This document shows positions 17,619-27,000 of a DNA stretch of 64,000 nucleotides, one piece after another (the stretch's first letter is position 1; every line of letters starts with the position of its first letter). The stretch is from Lewinellaceae bacterium (GTDB lineage Bacteria > Bacteroidota > Bacteroidia > Chitinophagales > Saprospiraceae), in assembly GCA_020636005.1 (NCBI GenBank), contig JACJYR010000001.1, positions 816,001-880,000 on the forward strand, given 5' to 3'. Below the pieces are notes generated by a model. It was not told the DNA's origin. It did not search any database and saw nothing but the letters and a program-made list of their open reading frames with translations. The translations under genes and the position numbers were made by a program.

Positions 17619-17720
17619 TATAGATAATCGTCATTAAAAGTCAGTGGTCATTAAAGTCATTTTATTGAAAATCAGTGGTTTAGGATTTTGCCCCAATCAA
17701 TTTTAATGTGACTATCTATA
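17619..17720. repeat. R2 MITE-like element, copy 1
   Basis: A 102-bp element bounded by inverted TATAGATA / TATCTATA ends (continuing to AATCGTCA against TGTGAC). About 90% identical by eye to 41678-41780. There is no ORF; it is too short to be autonomous. Confidence 0.8.
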
Positions 17721-17797
17721 AAGGGTTTTTCACAAAACGCTGGTGGCAAGCATGTTGTGTTCATGCACCAATAATGCGAATAACAGGTTCAATTTTA

Positions 17798-17911
17798 AAG
17801 TTCGTTGAATTTCACGTTGTTAAATCATGCTGATTTTGAAAATCACCATGATTTTCGTTTTTCAAACGACTGGAAATGTGGCTATTAACTTAACCCGTTA
17901 TTCGCATCAAT
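17798..17911. repeat. R3 element, simple copy
   Basis: Centre is a 31-base palindrome (17823-17853) made of AATCATGCTGATTTT, one base, and AAAATCACCATGATT. The flanks match those of the nested element at 2521-2853, but here the inner palindromes are absent, so this is the empty form. Outer inverted ends GCGAATAAC (17775-17783) and GTTATTCGC (17897-17905) bracket it. Confidence 0.75.
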
Positions 17912-17927
17912 AATAATTCACCATTAC

Positions 17928-20825
17928 TCAATACTCCAAAATAAACTTCGACAAATTCTGCCCCTGGTCTATGCCCAATTTTTTCCGCAGGCGGTAACGT
18001 GCGATTTCGACCCCACGGAGGGAGATGCCCATCAGGTTGGAGATTTCCTTGGTGTTCAAATTGAGCCGCAGGAAGGCGCAGAGTTTTTGCTCATTGGGGG
18101 TCAGGTCGTGGAACTGCTCCCGGAGGCGGTTCAGGAAATCCCCGTGCACCATGTCAAAATGGAATTCAAATTGTTTCCAATCTTCCTGAAGCCTGAGCGT
18201 TGAATCAATTTCTTTTACAATTTTCTCCAGCGCTTGCTTTGTTTCTGAGCTTTTCCCCTTTCGCCTCACTTCTTTCAGCTCTTCCTTGATGGTTTCCATG
18301 AACTCGTTTTTCACCACCAGGTTCATGGTGGAAGCGGCCAGCAGGTTGTTGAGGTGCTGGAGTTCGCTTTTCATTTTATCTTCTTCCAGTTGCCGCAGTT
18401 TTTGTTCTTTTTGGCCTTCGATTTCCAATAATTCCTGTTGCTTTTGGGCAAGTTCCTTCCCTTTTGCTTCTTCCACTTCCTTCGCTTTGCGGTTGTAGCG
18501 GCGTTTTTGCCGCTTCGAAACCAGCACCAGGGCCGACAGGCCGAGCAAAACGTATAAAATTTTTGCCAACAGGCTCCTGTGCAAGGGCGGTTTTACCTTC
18601 AATGGCACGGGCTGGCTGGTCACGGTTTGCCCAAGGTGGTTTTTGGTCTGTACGAAAAATTTGTATTCGCCTTCTTTAAGGTTGGTGTACTCCTTGGTGG
18701 GCGTGTTGGTCCATTCTCCGTACTGCTCGTCAAACCCTTCCAGGAAATACCGGAACTGCCGGTTGTTCACCTCCTCGAACTGGAATGCCTCCACGGCGAA
18801 CTGCAAAACTTTTGCCTGGTTGGGCACCACCAAGCGGGCAATGCTTGCCGGCTTTGCTTCAAAAGGTTTTCTTTCATATAAAACCTGGTGGCCCGCCACG
18901 TTTATGATTTTGCTGATGACAAGCGGTTTATCCACTCCCAAGCGATTTTCCAGTTCGGGCCTGTAGTGGATAAAACCTTCGTTGGCATTGAAAAGGACGC
19001 CGTTATCGGTATTCACCGAGATATTCAGCAAGTCATTATTAAAAGAATAGCGAAGCTGAAACAGGGAAGAAGGCACAAATGCGTAGTTGCTGGCACTGAT
19101 TTGCTGGTAAAAACCCACCAGGTTTTCAGCATAGACATGGATATTCTTTTGATTGTCCTGGGCGAGCAGATAGACCTGCTGTTCGCCAATATTTTCTGAA
19201 AACATTGCCACCCGCACAATGCTGTCCGTCAAGGGGTTGACTTTGTAAATGCCTTTGCGGGTGGCCAGGTGGAGTTCGTTGTCAATCAGGCTCAAAACGA
19301 TCTGGTCGTCAAACGGGAAGCCATATTTATCGGATACCTTTTCCACGGTAGCCCCGGTCAGGTCATCCGAAAGCGTTAGTTGGTACAGGCCTTTGTAAAA
19401 CTGCCCCACCCATAAACGGCCTTTTTGGTCTTCCTCGAAAAAACGGCTCGACTCGTTGAACCCCCTGATTTTTTGAATGGGCTGCAGCTCCATGTTTTCG
19501 TTCAGCCGGAAAAGGTAGAGGCCGGAATAGGCGCCGCCAATTGCAAACTCGGGTTTAGATTTCAACTGTTTTACCTGCCACAGGCCGTGCGTCGTGGCCC
19601 GCCGCTTTGCAAGTCCGTTTTCCAGCAGGAACAACCCTGTATGGTGCCCGGCATACAGCTTTCCGGCAATCCTTTGGATGCCGTAGGCAGGCCCCTCCGT
19701 TCCGGGCAGAAACACGCTCCGGTCGGCATTTTTTCCCAAAAAATAAATCCCGTTCGAGGTGGTGAAATACGTCCCTTCCTCCGTGTAGAAAGCCTCGTAG
19801 CCGCTGCCTTCGAGGTTGATTTCCTGGTTGATGAAGCGCATGGGGGAGTTGATGTTGATGAGCGCAATGCCGTTTTGCATGCCCACCCACAAATTGCCCG
19901 CATAGTCCTGAAAAGCACGCAGGCAGGCATTCGTCATCAGGCCGTCCTTCGTCGTGATGTTTTCCAGGAGCCGTTTTTGCAAATCGTACAAAAACAGGCC
20001 AGCGGTCTGCGTAGCAATGACGAGGCGGGTGTCAGAAAGCTGGAGTACGTGGTTCACGTATTTGCCTTGCAGGGCTTTGCCCAGGTTGTCGTATTTTTCG
20101 CTGATGCCGAAAGCAGTAGCAAACTCAATCTTCCCTGAATTGTAAAACAGCAGGTATCCTTCCTCGTGGTAGATGACCCCGGCCAGGGTTTCCGGGCTTT
20201 GATTTTGGAAATAGGCGGGTTCAAGGAGGGCCTTGTCTTTTATTTCAAAAAGTTCCCCCTTTTGGCTTTGGGCAAAAAGTTTTCCGCTGGTGAGAAAGGC
20301 CCGGTTAAAGCCGGCCACATGGTTAATGACGGAGACGGACTGCCCGTCGTACACATAAATTCCCTGAAAGGTGCAGAAATAGGTTTTTGAATTAAAAAGG
20401 AAAACGTCCCAGACTTCGTCGAAATCGCGGGCAGCTGCCGGAATCTTGCCCAACAGGGAAACATAGTTCCAGTCGCCGTCGAAGTAGCCGAACTCCCCTT
20501 GCGAGCCAAAGTAGAGCCGGTTGGTATTCTCATCAAAAGCCAGGGAGCGCTGCTTCTTGCCGGTTTTGGAGGCGTGCACCTCCCAGTCGTTTCCATTGTA
20601 GGCGAGTACGCCCAGGTTGTTCGCCACAAAAATGGTCATGTCCCTGTTTTGGGCAAAATCTATGTTCTGGATACCCGCTTTGTAGTCGGAGGGCATAAAG
20701 TTTTGGACGGGGTATTTTCCCGAAAATGCAAGGCAGGCAAGAGTGGACAAAAAGACAGGAAGAAGACATAAAATGTACTTCGTGTTGTATTGAAGACTAC
20801 CGCTGTGAAAGTTAGTGAAAAACAT
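17928..20825 (-). CDS. Membrane regulator: beta-propeller, Y_Y_Y domain, coiled coil, LuxR-type HTH
   Basis: A 965-residue one-component regulator. N-terminal signal/anchor (LQYNTKYILCLLPVFLSTLA), then two-component-regulator-propeller repeats to about residue 620 (YNGNDWEVHASKTGK, GNLWVGMQNGIALININSP, GRLWVGQFYKGLYQLTLS). Next come a Y_Y_Y immunoglobulin-like domain at about 640-740 (FRYFLEGFDEQYGEWTNTPT), one membrane helix (LLAKILYVLLGLSALVLVSK), a long Lys/Glu coiled coil and a C-terminal LuxR/GerE HTH (LTPNEQKLCAFLRLNLNTKE, ISNLMGISLRGVEIARYRLR). There is no histidine kinase or receiver domain, unlike HTCS regulators. It is divergent from the glucan locus and is the obvious candidate to sense a glucan fragment in the periplasm and switch the locus on. 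Confidence 0.9.
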   Translation of the reverse strand: MFFTNFHSGSLQYNTKYILCLLPVFLSTLACLAFSGKYPVQNFMPSDYKAGIQNIDFAQNRDMTIFVANNLGVLAYNGNDWEVHASKTGKKQRSLAFDENTNRLYFGSQGEFGYFDGDWNYVSLLGKIPAAARDFDEVWDVFLFNSKTYFCTFQGIYVYDGQSVSVINHVAGFNRAFLTSGKLFAQSQKGELFEIKDKALLEPAYFQNQSPETLAGVIYHEEGYLLFYNSGKIEFATAFGISEKYDNLGKALQGKYVNHVLQLSDTRLVIATQTAGLFLYDLQKRLLENITTKDGLMTNACLRAFQDYAGNLWVGMQNGIALININSPMRFINQEINLEGSGYEAFYTEEGTYFTTSNGIYFLGKNADRSVFLPGTEGPAYGIQRIAGKLYAGHHTGLFLLENGLAKRRATTHGLWQVKQLKSKPEFAIGGAYSGLYLFRLNENMELQPIQKIRGFNESSRFFEEDQKGRLWVGQFYKGLYQLTLSDDLTGATVEKVSDKYGFPFDDQIVLSLIDNELHLATRKGIYKVNPLTDSIVRVAMFSENIGEQQVYLLAQDNQKNIHVYAENLVGFYQQISASNYAFVPSSLFQLRYSFNNDLLNISVNTDNGVLFNANEGFIHYRPELENRLGVDKPLVISKIINVAGHQVLYERKPFEAKPASIARLVVPNQAKVLQFAVEAFQFEEVNNRQFRYFLEGFDEQYGEWTNTPTKEYTNLKEGEYKFFVQTKNHLGQTVTSQPVPLKVKPPLHRSLLAKILYVLLGLSALVLVSKRQKRRYNRKAKEVEEAKGKELAQKQQELLEIEGQKEQKLRQLEEDKMKSELQHLNNLLAASTMNLVVKNEFMETIKEELKEVRRKGKSSETKQALEKIVKEIDSTLRLQEDWKQFEFHFDMVHGDFLNRLREQFHDLTPNEQKLCAFLRLNLNTKEISNLMGISLRGVEIARYRLRKKLGIDQGQNLSKFILEY

Positions 20826-20941
20826 AGTTTACTAATAATCAATAAATTAGAATGGTGAAATTACGACTTTGTAGTAATCGGCTGAATGATTGATGAAATA
20901 TTTGTTGAGGTATTTTTTTTTAACCAGCCATTTTGCAATGC

Positions 20942-20949
20942 TATATTTG
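20942..20949 (+). promoter_or_regulatory. Candidate -7 box of the glucan locus
   Basis: TATATTTG is an exact match to the Bacteroidota TAnnTTTG consensus, 95 bases upstream of the first gene. The -33 partner is weak (a T-run at about 20913-20920, spacing near 21), so this is tentative. Confidence 0.3.
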
Positions 20950-21044
20950 ACCCTTTCAGCCCATTGTTTATTGAAAATTTCGCATAAGTGGCCTTGGGCA
21001 ACATAAGGTTGGACATTTCGCATCAATCACAATAAATGGTAATC

Positions 21045-24000
21045 ATGAATAAAGCAGTACAAACACTTCTTCTATCCCTTCTCGCCATTTCCGCATTTAC
21101 ACAAGCTGACAAGGTGGCTGTGGTAAACAACCCGGACGGCATGAAACTGACCGTCAACGGCCAGGACTTCATGGTGAACGGCATGAACTGGGACTACTTC
21201 CCCATCGGCACCAACTACTCCTACAGCCTCTGGACGCAGCCCGACGACATCATCCGCTCGGCGCTCGATTCCGAGATGTCCCTCCTTAAAAACATGGGCG
21301 TCAATGCTGTGCGGATGTACACAGGCGTACCCGCCCGGTGGATTCAGTACATCTATGAGAAGTACGGCATCTACACCATGCTCAACCACTCCTTCGGGCG
21401 CTATGGCCTCACCCTCGACGGGGCCTATGTGCCGGTCACGCACTACGACGACCCCCGTGTACGGGAACTCCTGCTCAAGGACGCAAAAGCCCTGGCGAAT
21501 GATTACAAGAATACGCCCGGCCTGCTCCTTTACCTGCTCGGCAACGAGAACAACTACGGCCTCTTCTGGGCAGGGGCTGAGACGGAAGACTTCCCCGACA
21601 GTGACGCAGAGCGGGCCTTTGTCGGCGAAAAACGTGGCCGCCCTATGTACAAATTGATGAACGAGGCAGCCGTCAGCATGAAGCAACTGGACGCATCCCA
21701 CCCGGTAGCTATTTGCAACGGCGACGTGCTGTTCATTGACATCGTAGCTGAAGAATGCAAGGACGTGGACATCTATGGTGCTAACATGTACAGGGGCGTT
21801 TCATTTGGCGATGCGTTTACTGTTGTGAAACAAAAACTCAACAAGCCCATCCTGATCACAGAATTCGGGGCGGATGCCTTCAATGCCCTCGATAATGAGG
21901 AAGACCAATATTCGCAGGCATTCTACGACCTCGGCAACTGGAAGGAAATTTATGAAAATGCGGCTGGCCTCGGCAAGGCGGGCAACTCCATCGGCGGCTT
22001 CACCTTTCAGTTCAGCGACGGTTGGTGGAAATTTGGCCAAACGAGCAACCTCGATGTACACGACAACAACGCCTCCTGGAGCAACGGCGGATACCTGCGT
22101 GATTACAAAGAGGGCGAAAACAACATGAACGAGGAGTGGTTTGGCATCTGCGCCAAAGGGCCGAACAACGAGCGGGGTTTATACACGCTTTATCCAAGGG
22201 CGGCCTACTATGCCTTGAAAGAGGCGCACCGATTGAACCCTTACGATAGAGGTACGACCGCCGCCTCTGTCAATGCTTATTTTGACAATATCCAGCTCAT
22301 GGATGCGGTACTCCGGGCAAGAGGGGACAAAGCGGCTTTGGAAAGTAAGCAGAAAGTCCGGATGAGCAGCTTTCAGGCAAAATTTGAAACCTATAATACA
22401 GGTGGGACTTTGATTACCACCCCAGATGAACCTGACCCAGCCGCAGCCACCGACCCGAGCAAAGCTACCTATCCGGACGAACTTGGTTTTGACCATACAC
22501 AGTCATTCTTTTTTGGTGTGGAAGCAAATCCAAGCCCCAACCTGAGGGCCAGTGCCAATTTCAACTTAGTGGGCAATGTGGCGGATAATCCCATCAATGA
22601 AATTTTTTACGAAAATGTTGTCCGCAACCGCACGGGCACCAGGAGCGATGGTAATTTCAGGCTTTACAATGCTGACGTTGATTGGAGGGCCAAGGATTTT
22701 GACATGAGGGCGTTTTACCGGACCGGCCATTACCATTGGGCCTATGAAGGCGACTTCTTCGGTTTGTACCCGGAAGCGAATTACGGCCCCAACCTGGATC
22801 TTTATAATGGAGAGATATTAGGGGTAGAATTGGATGGAAAAAGGGCAATTAAAGGACTGAAGGCTGCCTTTGGCCCTCAATTGTGGTGGGGCGCAAACCC
22901 GGCAGTGCTGGTAAAATATGGCCGGGAGATAAAGCATTTTAAACTGACCGGCGTCTATCACGAAGATATTGATGATGCAGCCAGCTTTGTGAGTTCTATT
23001 GCAGTCCCAGTTCCTAAAACCCGGAGGGCTACCCTTCACGTAGCACGAAAAATGGGGCCTGTAGAAATTGAAGTGGGGGGAATCTGGGGAGGCTCACCCC
23101 TGAATGGCAGGACTTTCCAGATAGTGACAGGCGAACCAGGAAAATATGAGGTATTCGTAGATGAAATAAAGCCTTCCGACAATTGGGGGGGTAAGGCAAA
23201 AATCAAATTTTCCAAAGGTGCATTCAACTGGTACGCACAGGCTGCCACCATGGGGCTTGTGGCCAATGGGGGGTTTGATGCAACCCGCACGTTTACCGGC
23301 TGGAGGCTAAAGGATAGCGGCAGCGGAAACCAAAATAATTTCCTGACCGGCTTTACCTTCTTGCTCGGCAACTTCCAAATCGCACCGAATTTCTTGTGGC
23401 AAAAACCGCTGGTTGACCCTATTCCAAATGATATTCAATCACCTGGCCGGCTCAGGAATATCCAGGATGACCCATTCGCGGTAAGGGGCAACAGGGAAAC
23501 CGTTGCCGGAGAGCTGCTGCTTACTTTTGACCCCACCCCTGGTACGTGGATGTACGAATGGGACAACGACCGTGCGGAAGATGCCAAATTTGCCATGAGC
23601 GCAGGCTTTGTTTACCGGCACCTTCCCACCACACAAGATGCAGCTATCGGGTTTTTAGGCAACCGTACCTCCTTTGCCTTTCCCCAATCGGCCCCCGCAC
23701 ATGACCTGTGGGAAGCCAACGTGCGATTGGTCTCTAAAATGAGTCCCAACTTCGGCCTTATTTCCAATATCCTGTTCGGCACTGCTCAGTCAAACGGCAG
23801 TGACGACCGATTGCTAGAACGGTATGCCATGGACTTGAGGGTTGTCCTTAAAAAATTGAAATTGACTTCCCAATTTCAGGTCAACGACTGGGGCCCCTAC
23901 GATTATCACCGTGATTTCAACCTCACTTATCCCGTACAGTTGATGCTGGATTTGTCCACCACATTGGGCAAACCAGATTGGTTTATTTTGCCAAGCACTC

Positions 24001-24170
24001 AAATGGGCATACGCTGGACCTGGCGTTCACTGGACCAGTATTCACCACGTTATCTCCCCAATCGAACAGCATCTGAGTTTTCTACTGAACCCATTGTTAG
24101 CCCGGTAGGCTTCCCCAATGGCACTGAGTGGGAAATTAGGACGTATATCCATGTCAATATTGGTAAGTAG
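21045..24170 (+). CDS. Clan GH-A glycoside hydrolase fused to an outer-membrane beta-barrel
   Basis: A 1041-residue protein with two unlike halves. Signal peptide MNKAVQTLLLSLLAISAFTQ. Residues about 25-420 are a (beta/alpha)8 hydrolase of the GH2/GH72-like type: FMVNGMNWDYFPIGTNYSYS, LLYLLGNENNYG with putative acid/base E168, and ILITEFGADAFN with putative nucleophile E273. Residues about 485-1041 are a run of amphipathic strands (SFFFGVEANPSPNLRASANF, GTWMYEWDNDRAEDAKFAMS, KLKLTSQFQVNDWGPYDYHR) that look like a 14-18-stranded outer-membrane barrel. No T9SS tail or lipobox is present, so the barrel itself may hold the enzyme in the membrane. First gene of the locus. The GTG/ATG three codons earlier is possible but gives a poorer signal peptide. 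GH family uncertain. Confidence 0.82.
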   Translation: MNKAVQTLLLSLLAISAFTQADKVAVVNNPDGMKLTVNGQDFMVNGMNWDYFPIGTNYSYSLWTQPDDIIRSALDSEMSLLKNMGVNAVRMYTGVPARWIQYIYEKYGIYTMLNHSFGRYGLTLDGAYVPVTHYDDPRVRELLLKDAKALANDYKNTPGLLLYLLGNENNYGLFWAGAETEDFPDSDAERAFVGEKRGRPMYKLMNEAAVSMKQLDASHPVAICNGDVLFIDIVAEECKDVDIYGANMYRGVSFGDAFTVVKQKLNKPILITEFGADAFNALDNEEDQYSQAFYDLGNWKEIYENAAGLGKAGNSIGGFTFQFSDGWWKFGQTSNLDVHDNNASWSNGGYLRDYKEGENNMNEEWFGICAKGPNNERGLYTLYPRAAYYALKEAHRLNPYDRGTTAASVNAYFDNIQLMDAVLRARGDKAALESKQKVRMSSFQAKFETYNTGGTLITTPDEPDPAAATDPSKATYPDELGFDHTQSFFFGVEANPSPNLRASANFNLVGNVADNPINEIFYENVVRNRTGTRSDGNFRLYNADVDWRAKDFDMRAFYRTGHYHWAYEGDFFGLYPEANYGPNLDLYNGEILGVELDGKRAIKGLKAAFGPQLWWGANPAVLVKYGREIKHFKLTGVYHEDIDDAASFVSSIAVPVPKTRRATLHVARKMGPVEIEVGGIWGGSPLNGRTFQIVTGEPGKYEVFVDEIKPSDNWGGKAKIKFSKGAFNWYAQAATMGLVANGGFDATRTFTGWRLKDSGSGNQNNFLTGFTFLLGNFQIAPNFLWQKPLVDPIPNDIQSPGRLRNIQDDPFAVRGNRETVAGELLLTFDPTPGTWMYEWDNDRAEDAKFAMSAGFVYRHLPTTQDAAIGFLGNRTSFAFPQSAPAHDLWEANVRLVSKMSPNFGLISNILFGTAQSNGSDDRLLERYAMDLRVVLKKLKLTSQFQVNDWGPYDYHRDFNLTYPVQLMLDLSTTLGKPDWFILPSTQMGIRWTWRSLDQYSPRYLPNRTASEFSTEPIVSPVGFPNGTEWEIRTYIHVNIGK

Positions 24171-24220
24171 TTGTTTGAAATGGTTTGAAATGGTTTGAAA
24201 TGGTTTGAAATGGTTTGAAA
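24171..24220 (+). repeat. R5 array: TGGTTTGAAA tandem repeat
   Basis: Four perfect 10-bp units TGGTTTGAAA plus a partial one, starting right at the stop of the hydrolase-barrel gene. Related, more degenerate arrays occur at 26880-26999, 37796-37938, and around 43316-43610. Confidence 0.85.
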
Positions 24221-24281
24221 ACAAACCAAAATAACATGGTCAAAAAAAAATCTATTATGATTTCAAATTGGCGGCTTTGCA

Positions 24282-24437
24282 AACCTCGGAGAGGTTATAT
24301 GTTGGTAGCAAAAACCAATATCACCCTGTATTTCGACCTCGGAGAGGTCGCATTTAGCTAACGTTCGACCTCTCCGAGGTCGGGAACGCTGGCTGGGTGT
24401 CCGTTCCTACTACCAACATTAGACCTCTCCGAGGTCG
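24282..24437. repeat. REP palindrome cluster, four copies
   Basis: Four palindromes of the type CGACCTCGGAGAGGTCG (24282-24296, 24334-24350, 24366-24382, 24422-24437), two in each orientation. The outer two carry the ATGTTGGTAG / CTACCAACAT tag seen beside the REPs that flank the tyrosine transposase at 31746. They fill the gap before the lipoprotein gene. Confidence 0.85.
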
Positions 24438-24474
24438 TTAACTTAAAATCGTATCAGAGCAAAAAAATAAAATC

Positions 24475-26874
24475 ATGCAAAAACATACAATCAATAAATT
24501 AATCATCGCATTATCATTGGGATTGGCATTCATCTTCAGTAACTGTAAAAGGGATATTTCTGATGATGCAACACCTGCAACCTTTCCTAAAAACGGTACC
24601 GTTTACATTGACGGATTCAGCCCGGGCCTGGAATACCTGCCATTCGGGGATTCTTATTTTGCTGCTTTTTCCGTTGATGAACAAACCAAGTATGCCGGCA
24701 CGTCTGCCATGCGGTTTGATGTGCCCAATGTGGGTGACCCGAACGGTGCTTATGCCGGGGCCATTTTCCCGGATTATGGTGGCCGTGACCTTTCCGATTT
24801 TGATGCGCTTACTTTTTGGGCAAAAGCCACCAAAAAAGGGACCATCAACGAAATTGGTTTTGGGCAAGATTTCAGGGAAAATAAATACCTGGTTACGCTC
24901 AACGATTTGGAACTGACCACCAATTGGAGGCAATACACCATTGCTATTCCCGACCCTTCTAAATTGACCCGGGAATTCGGCTTGTTTTGGTATGCGGAAG
25001 GCCCTGAAAATGGCGAGGGTTATACCTTTTGGGTGGATGAATTGAAATTTGAAAAACTGGGGACAGTAGCTCAACCGAGGCCCGCTATATTTAATGGTGT
25101 AGATGGATCTATTACCACTTTTGCTGGTGTGGTGACGCCAATTCCCGGCCTAACGCAGACGTTTAATTTGGGGGATGGGTCAGACCAAACCATACGTGTA
25201 GCTCCGGCTTATTTCGAATTCACTTCTTCCAATCCCAGCGTAGCGACCGTTGACGAAAATGGCGATATTACAGCAGTAAACAGCGGGGAAGCAGTTATCA
25301 CGGCCACATTGGGTGGTGTAGATGCAAAAGGTTCTGTCAAGGTTATGGTTACGGGAAATTTTGTTCCCGCTCCAACACCTACACAAAACCCCAATAATGT
25401 AATCTCTATTTTTTCGGATGCCTACACCAATGTGCCTGTAGATTATTACAACGGATATTGGGCGCCATATCAAACTACCCAAGGTCAAAATGATATCAAT
25501 ATTAATGGCGATAATATTATTGCATATACAGCATTGAATTTTGTAGGAATCCAATTTTTAGATAATGCTCCGACGATAAATGCTTCGTCAATGACTCGTT
25601 TTCATGCAGACATTCAGGCCAGAGAAAACATAGGGCCTGGTGACTATTTGATCGTAAGGGTTGCTGATGTTGGACCGGATAATACATTTGGCACAGGAGA
25701 TGATTCTTCCGGAGAAATTATGCTTGACAATTCCGATTTAGTAAACGGCCAATGGTATAGCCTTGATGTTGCTTTTTCAGACTTAGCAGGCCTCGCCGGT
25801 CGATCCAATTTAGCACAGGTCGTATTTGTTTCGGATGCGACCATATCCAGTATCTACGTTGATAATATTTATTTCTATAATGATGGAGGTTCAGGCCCCA
25901 CGGGGCCAACAGTAGCAGCTCCAACTCCGACGCAAAACGCTGCCAATGTAATTTCAGTTTTCAGTGATGCCTACACCAATATTAATTCTAATTTGAATCC
26001 TGATTGGGGACAAGCCACTCAAGTTTCACAAGTAAGTGTTGCTGGCAATAATACGTTGCGTTATGGAGGTTTGAACTATCAAGGTTTGGAATTGGAGAAT
26101 AGCTTGGATGTGAGCGGAATGGAATTTTTGCATATTGATTATTGGACGGAAAACTCATCTGCCTTGAATGCCTATTTGATTAGTACCGGATCCTTTGAAG
26201 TAGCAAAAGCATTGTCCGTACCAACATCGGGTTGGGAAAGTGTAGATATACCACTGGGAGATTTTTCTCCTGTTGACCTTACAGGCTTGATTCAGTTTAA
26301 ATTTGATGGCAATGGTGATATTTACTTAGATAACATTTATTTCTACAAAACCTCCGGAGGAGGTGATGTGCCAACTGCAGCGGCTCCCACGCCAACGCAA
26401 AATGCCGCTAATGTGATTTCTATGTTCAGTAATGCCTATACCAATGTGGGGGTGGATACCTGGAGAACAGACTGGTCAATGGCAACTTTGGAGGACATTC
26501 AAATCCAGGGAAATGACACAAAAAAATATACTGCACTTGATTTTGTCGGAGTTGAAACCACCGGTGGCAATTTAATTGACGCTTCTTCCATGACCCATTT
26601 TCATTTAGATATCTGGACGCCAAATATGACCACATTTAAGATTAAATGGGTTGATTTTGGTGCCAATGGAATCTATGATGCTGGTGGGGATGATTCTGAG
26701 CATGAATTGGTATATGACAATCCAGGACAGGGGCAATGGGTTTCTTATGATATTCCACTTTCAGATTTTACTGGATTGGCCAGCACCATGAATATGGCCC
26801 AGTTGATTTTTTCCGGCCTGCCTACTGGCGGCGGAACGCTATATGTTGACAATGTTTATTTCTACCAACAATGA
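24475..26874 (+). CDS. Surface lipoprotein with Ig-like domain and three putative glycan-binding modules
   Basis: A 799-residue lipoprotein: the signal sequence ends at Cys24 (LAFIFSNCKRD), with K and acidic residues after the Cys that suit surface export. Residues about 30-195 form a jelly-roll domain (WAKATKKGTINEIGFGQDF, GYTFWVDELKFEKLG). About 205-295 are a bacterial Ig-like group 2 domain (FTSSNPSVATVDENGDITAV). Three tandem modules follow (about 298-474, 481-631, 637-799), each opening with APTPTQN..NVIS.FS.AYTN and closing YVDNIYFY. The same module occurs in the T9SS protein at 39047. No catalytic motif. Most likely a surface glycan-binding protein for the glucan locus, taking the role SusE/F-type proteins have elsewhere (inference). 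Base composition is visibly more AT-rich than its neighbours. Confidence 0.78.
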   Translation: MQKHTINKLIIALSLGLAFIFSNCKRDISDDATPATFPKNGTVYIDGFSPGLEYLPFGDSYFAAFSVDEQTKYAGTSAMRFDVPNVGDPNGAYAGAIFPDYGGRDLSDFDALTFWAKATKKGTINEIGFGQDFRENKYLVTLNDLELTTNWRQYTIAIPDPSKLTREFGLFWYAEGPENGEGYTFWVDELKFEKLGTVAQPRPAIFNGVDGSITTFAGVVTPIPGLTQTFNLGDGSDQTIRVAPAYFEFTSSNPSVATVDENGDITAVNSGEAVITATLGGVDAKGSVKVMVTGNFVPAPTPTQNPNNVISIFSDAYTNVPVDYYNGYWAPYQTTQGQNDININGDNIIAYTALNFVGIQFLDNAPTINASSMTRFHADIQARENIGPGDYLIVRVADVGPDNTFGTGDDSSGEIMLDNSDLVNGQWYSLDVAFSDLAGLAGRSNLAQVVFVSDATISSIYVDNIYFYNDGGSGPTGPTVAAPTPTQNAANVISVFSDAYTNINSNLNPDWGQATQVSQVSVAGNNTLRYGGLNYQGLELENSLDVSGMEFLHIDYWTENSSALNAYLISTGSFEVAKALSVPTSGWESVDIPLGDFSPVDLTGLIQFKFDGNGDIYLDNIYFYKTSGGGDVPTAAAPTPTQNAANVISMFSNAYTNVGVDTWRTDWSMATLEDIQIQGNDTKKYTALDFVGVETTGGNLIDASSMTHFHLDIWTPNMTTFKIKWVDFGANGIYDAGGDDSEHELVYDNPGQGQWVSYDIPLSDFTGLASTMNMAQLIFSGLPTGGGTLYVDNVYFYQQ

Positions 26875-26879
26875 GTAAA

Positions 26880-26999
26880 GTTGTTTGAAATGGTGTGAGT
26901 TTGTTTGAAAATGGTGTGAAGTTGCTGTCCGGCTACTATTTCCAAACCATTTCAAACTACCATCAAACCATTTCAAACAACCTTCAAACAACTATTTAA
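26880..26999. repeat. R5 array, inverted form
   Basis: Degenerate GTTTGAAAATGGTG units followed, after about 20 bases, by the inverse CAAACCATTTCAAAC units, giving a long imperfect hairpin that ends CAAACAACTATTTAAA directly against the ATG of the GH16 gene. Confidence 0.75.
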
Positions 27000-27000
27000 A

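Noticed and set aside
24171..24230. Tandem 10-bp repeats considered as a CRISPR array
   Set aside because: The units are contiguous without spacers, and no cas gene is present anywhere in the window.
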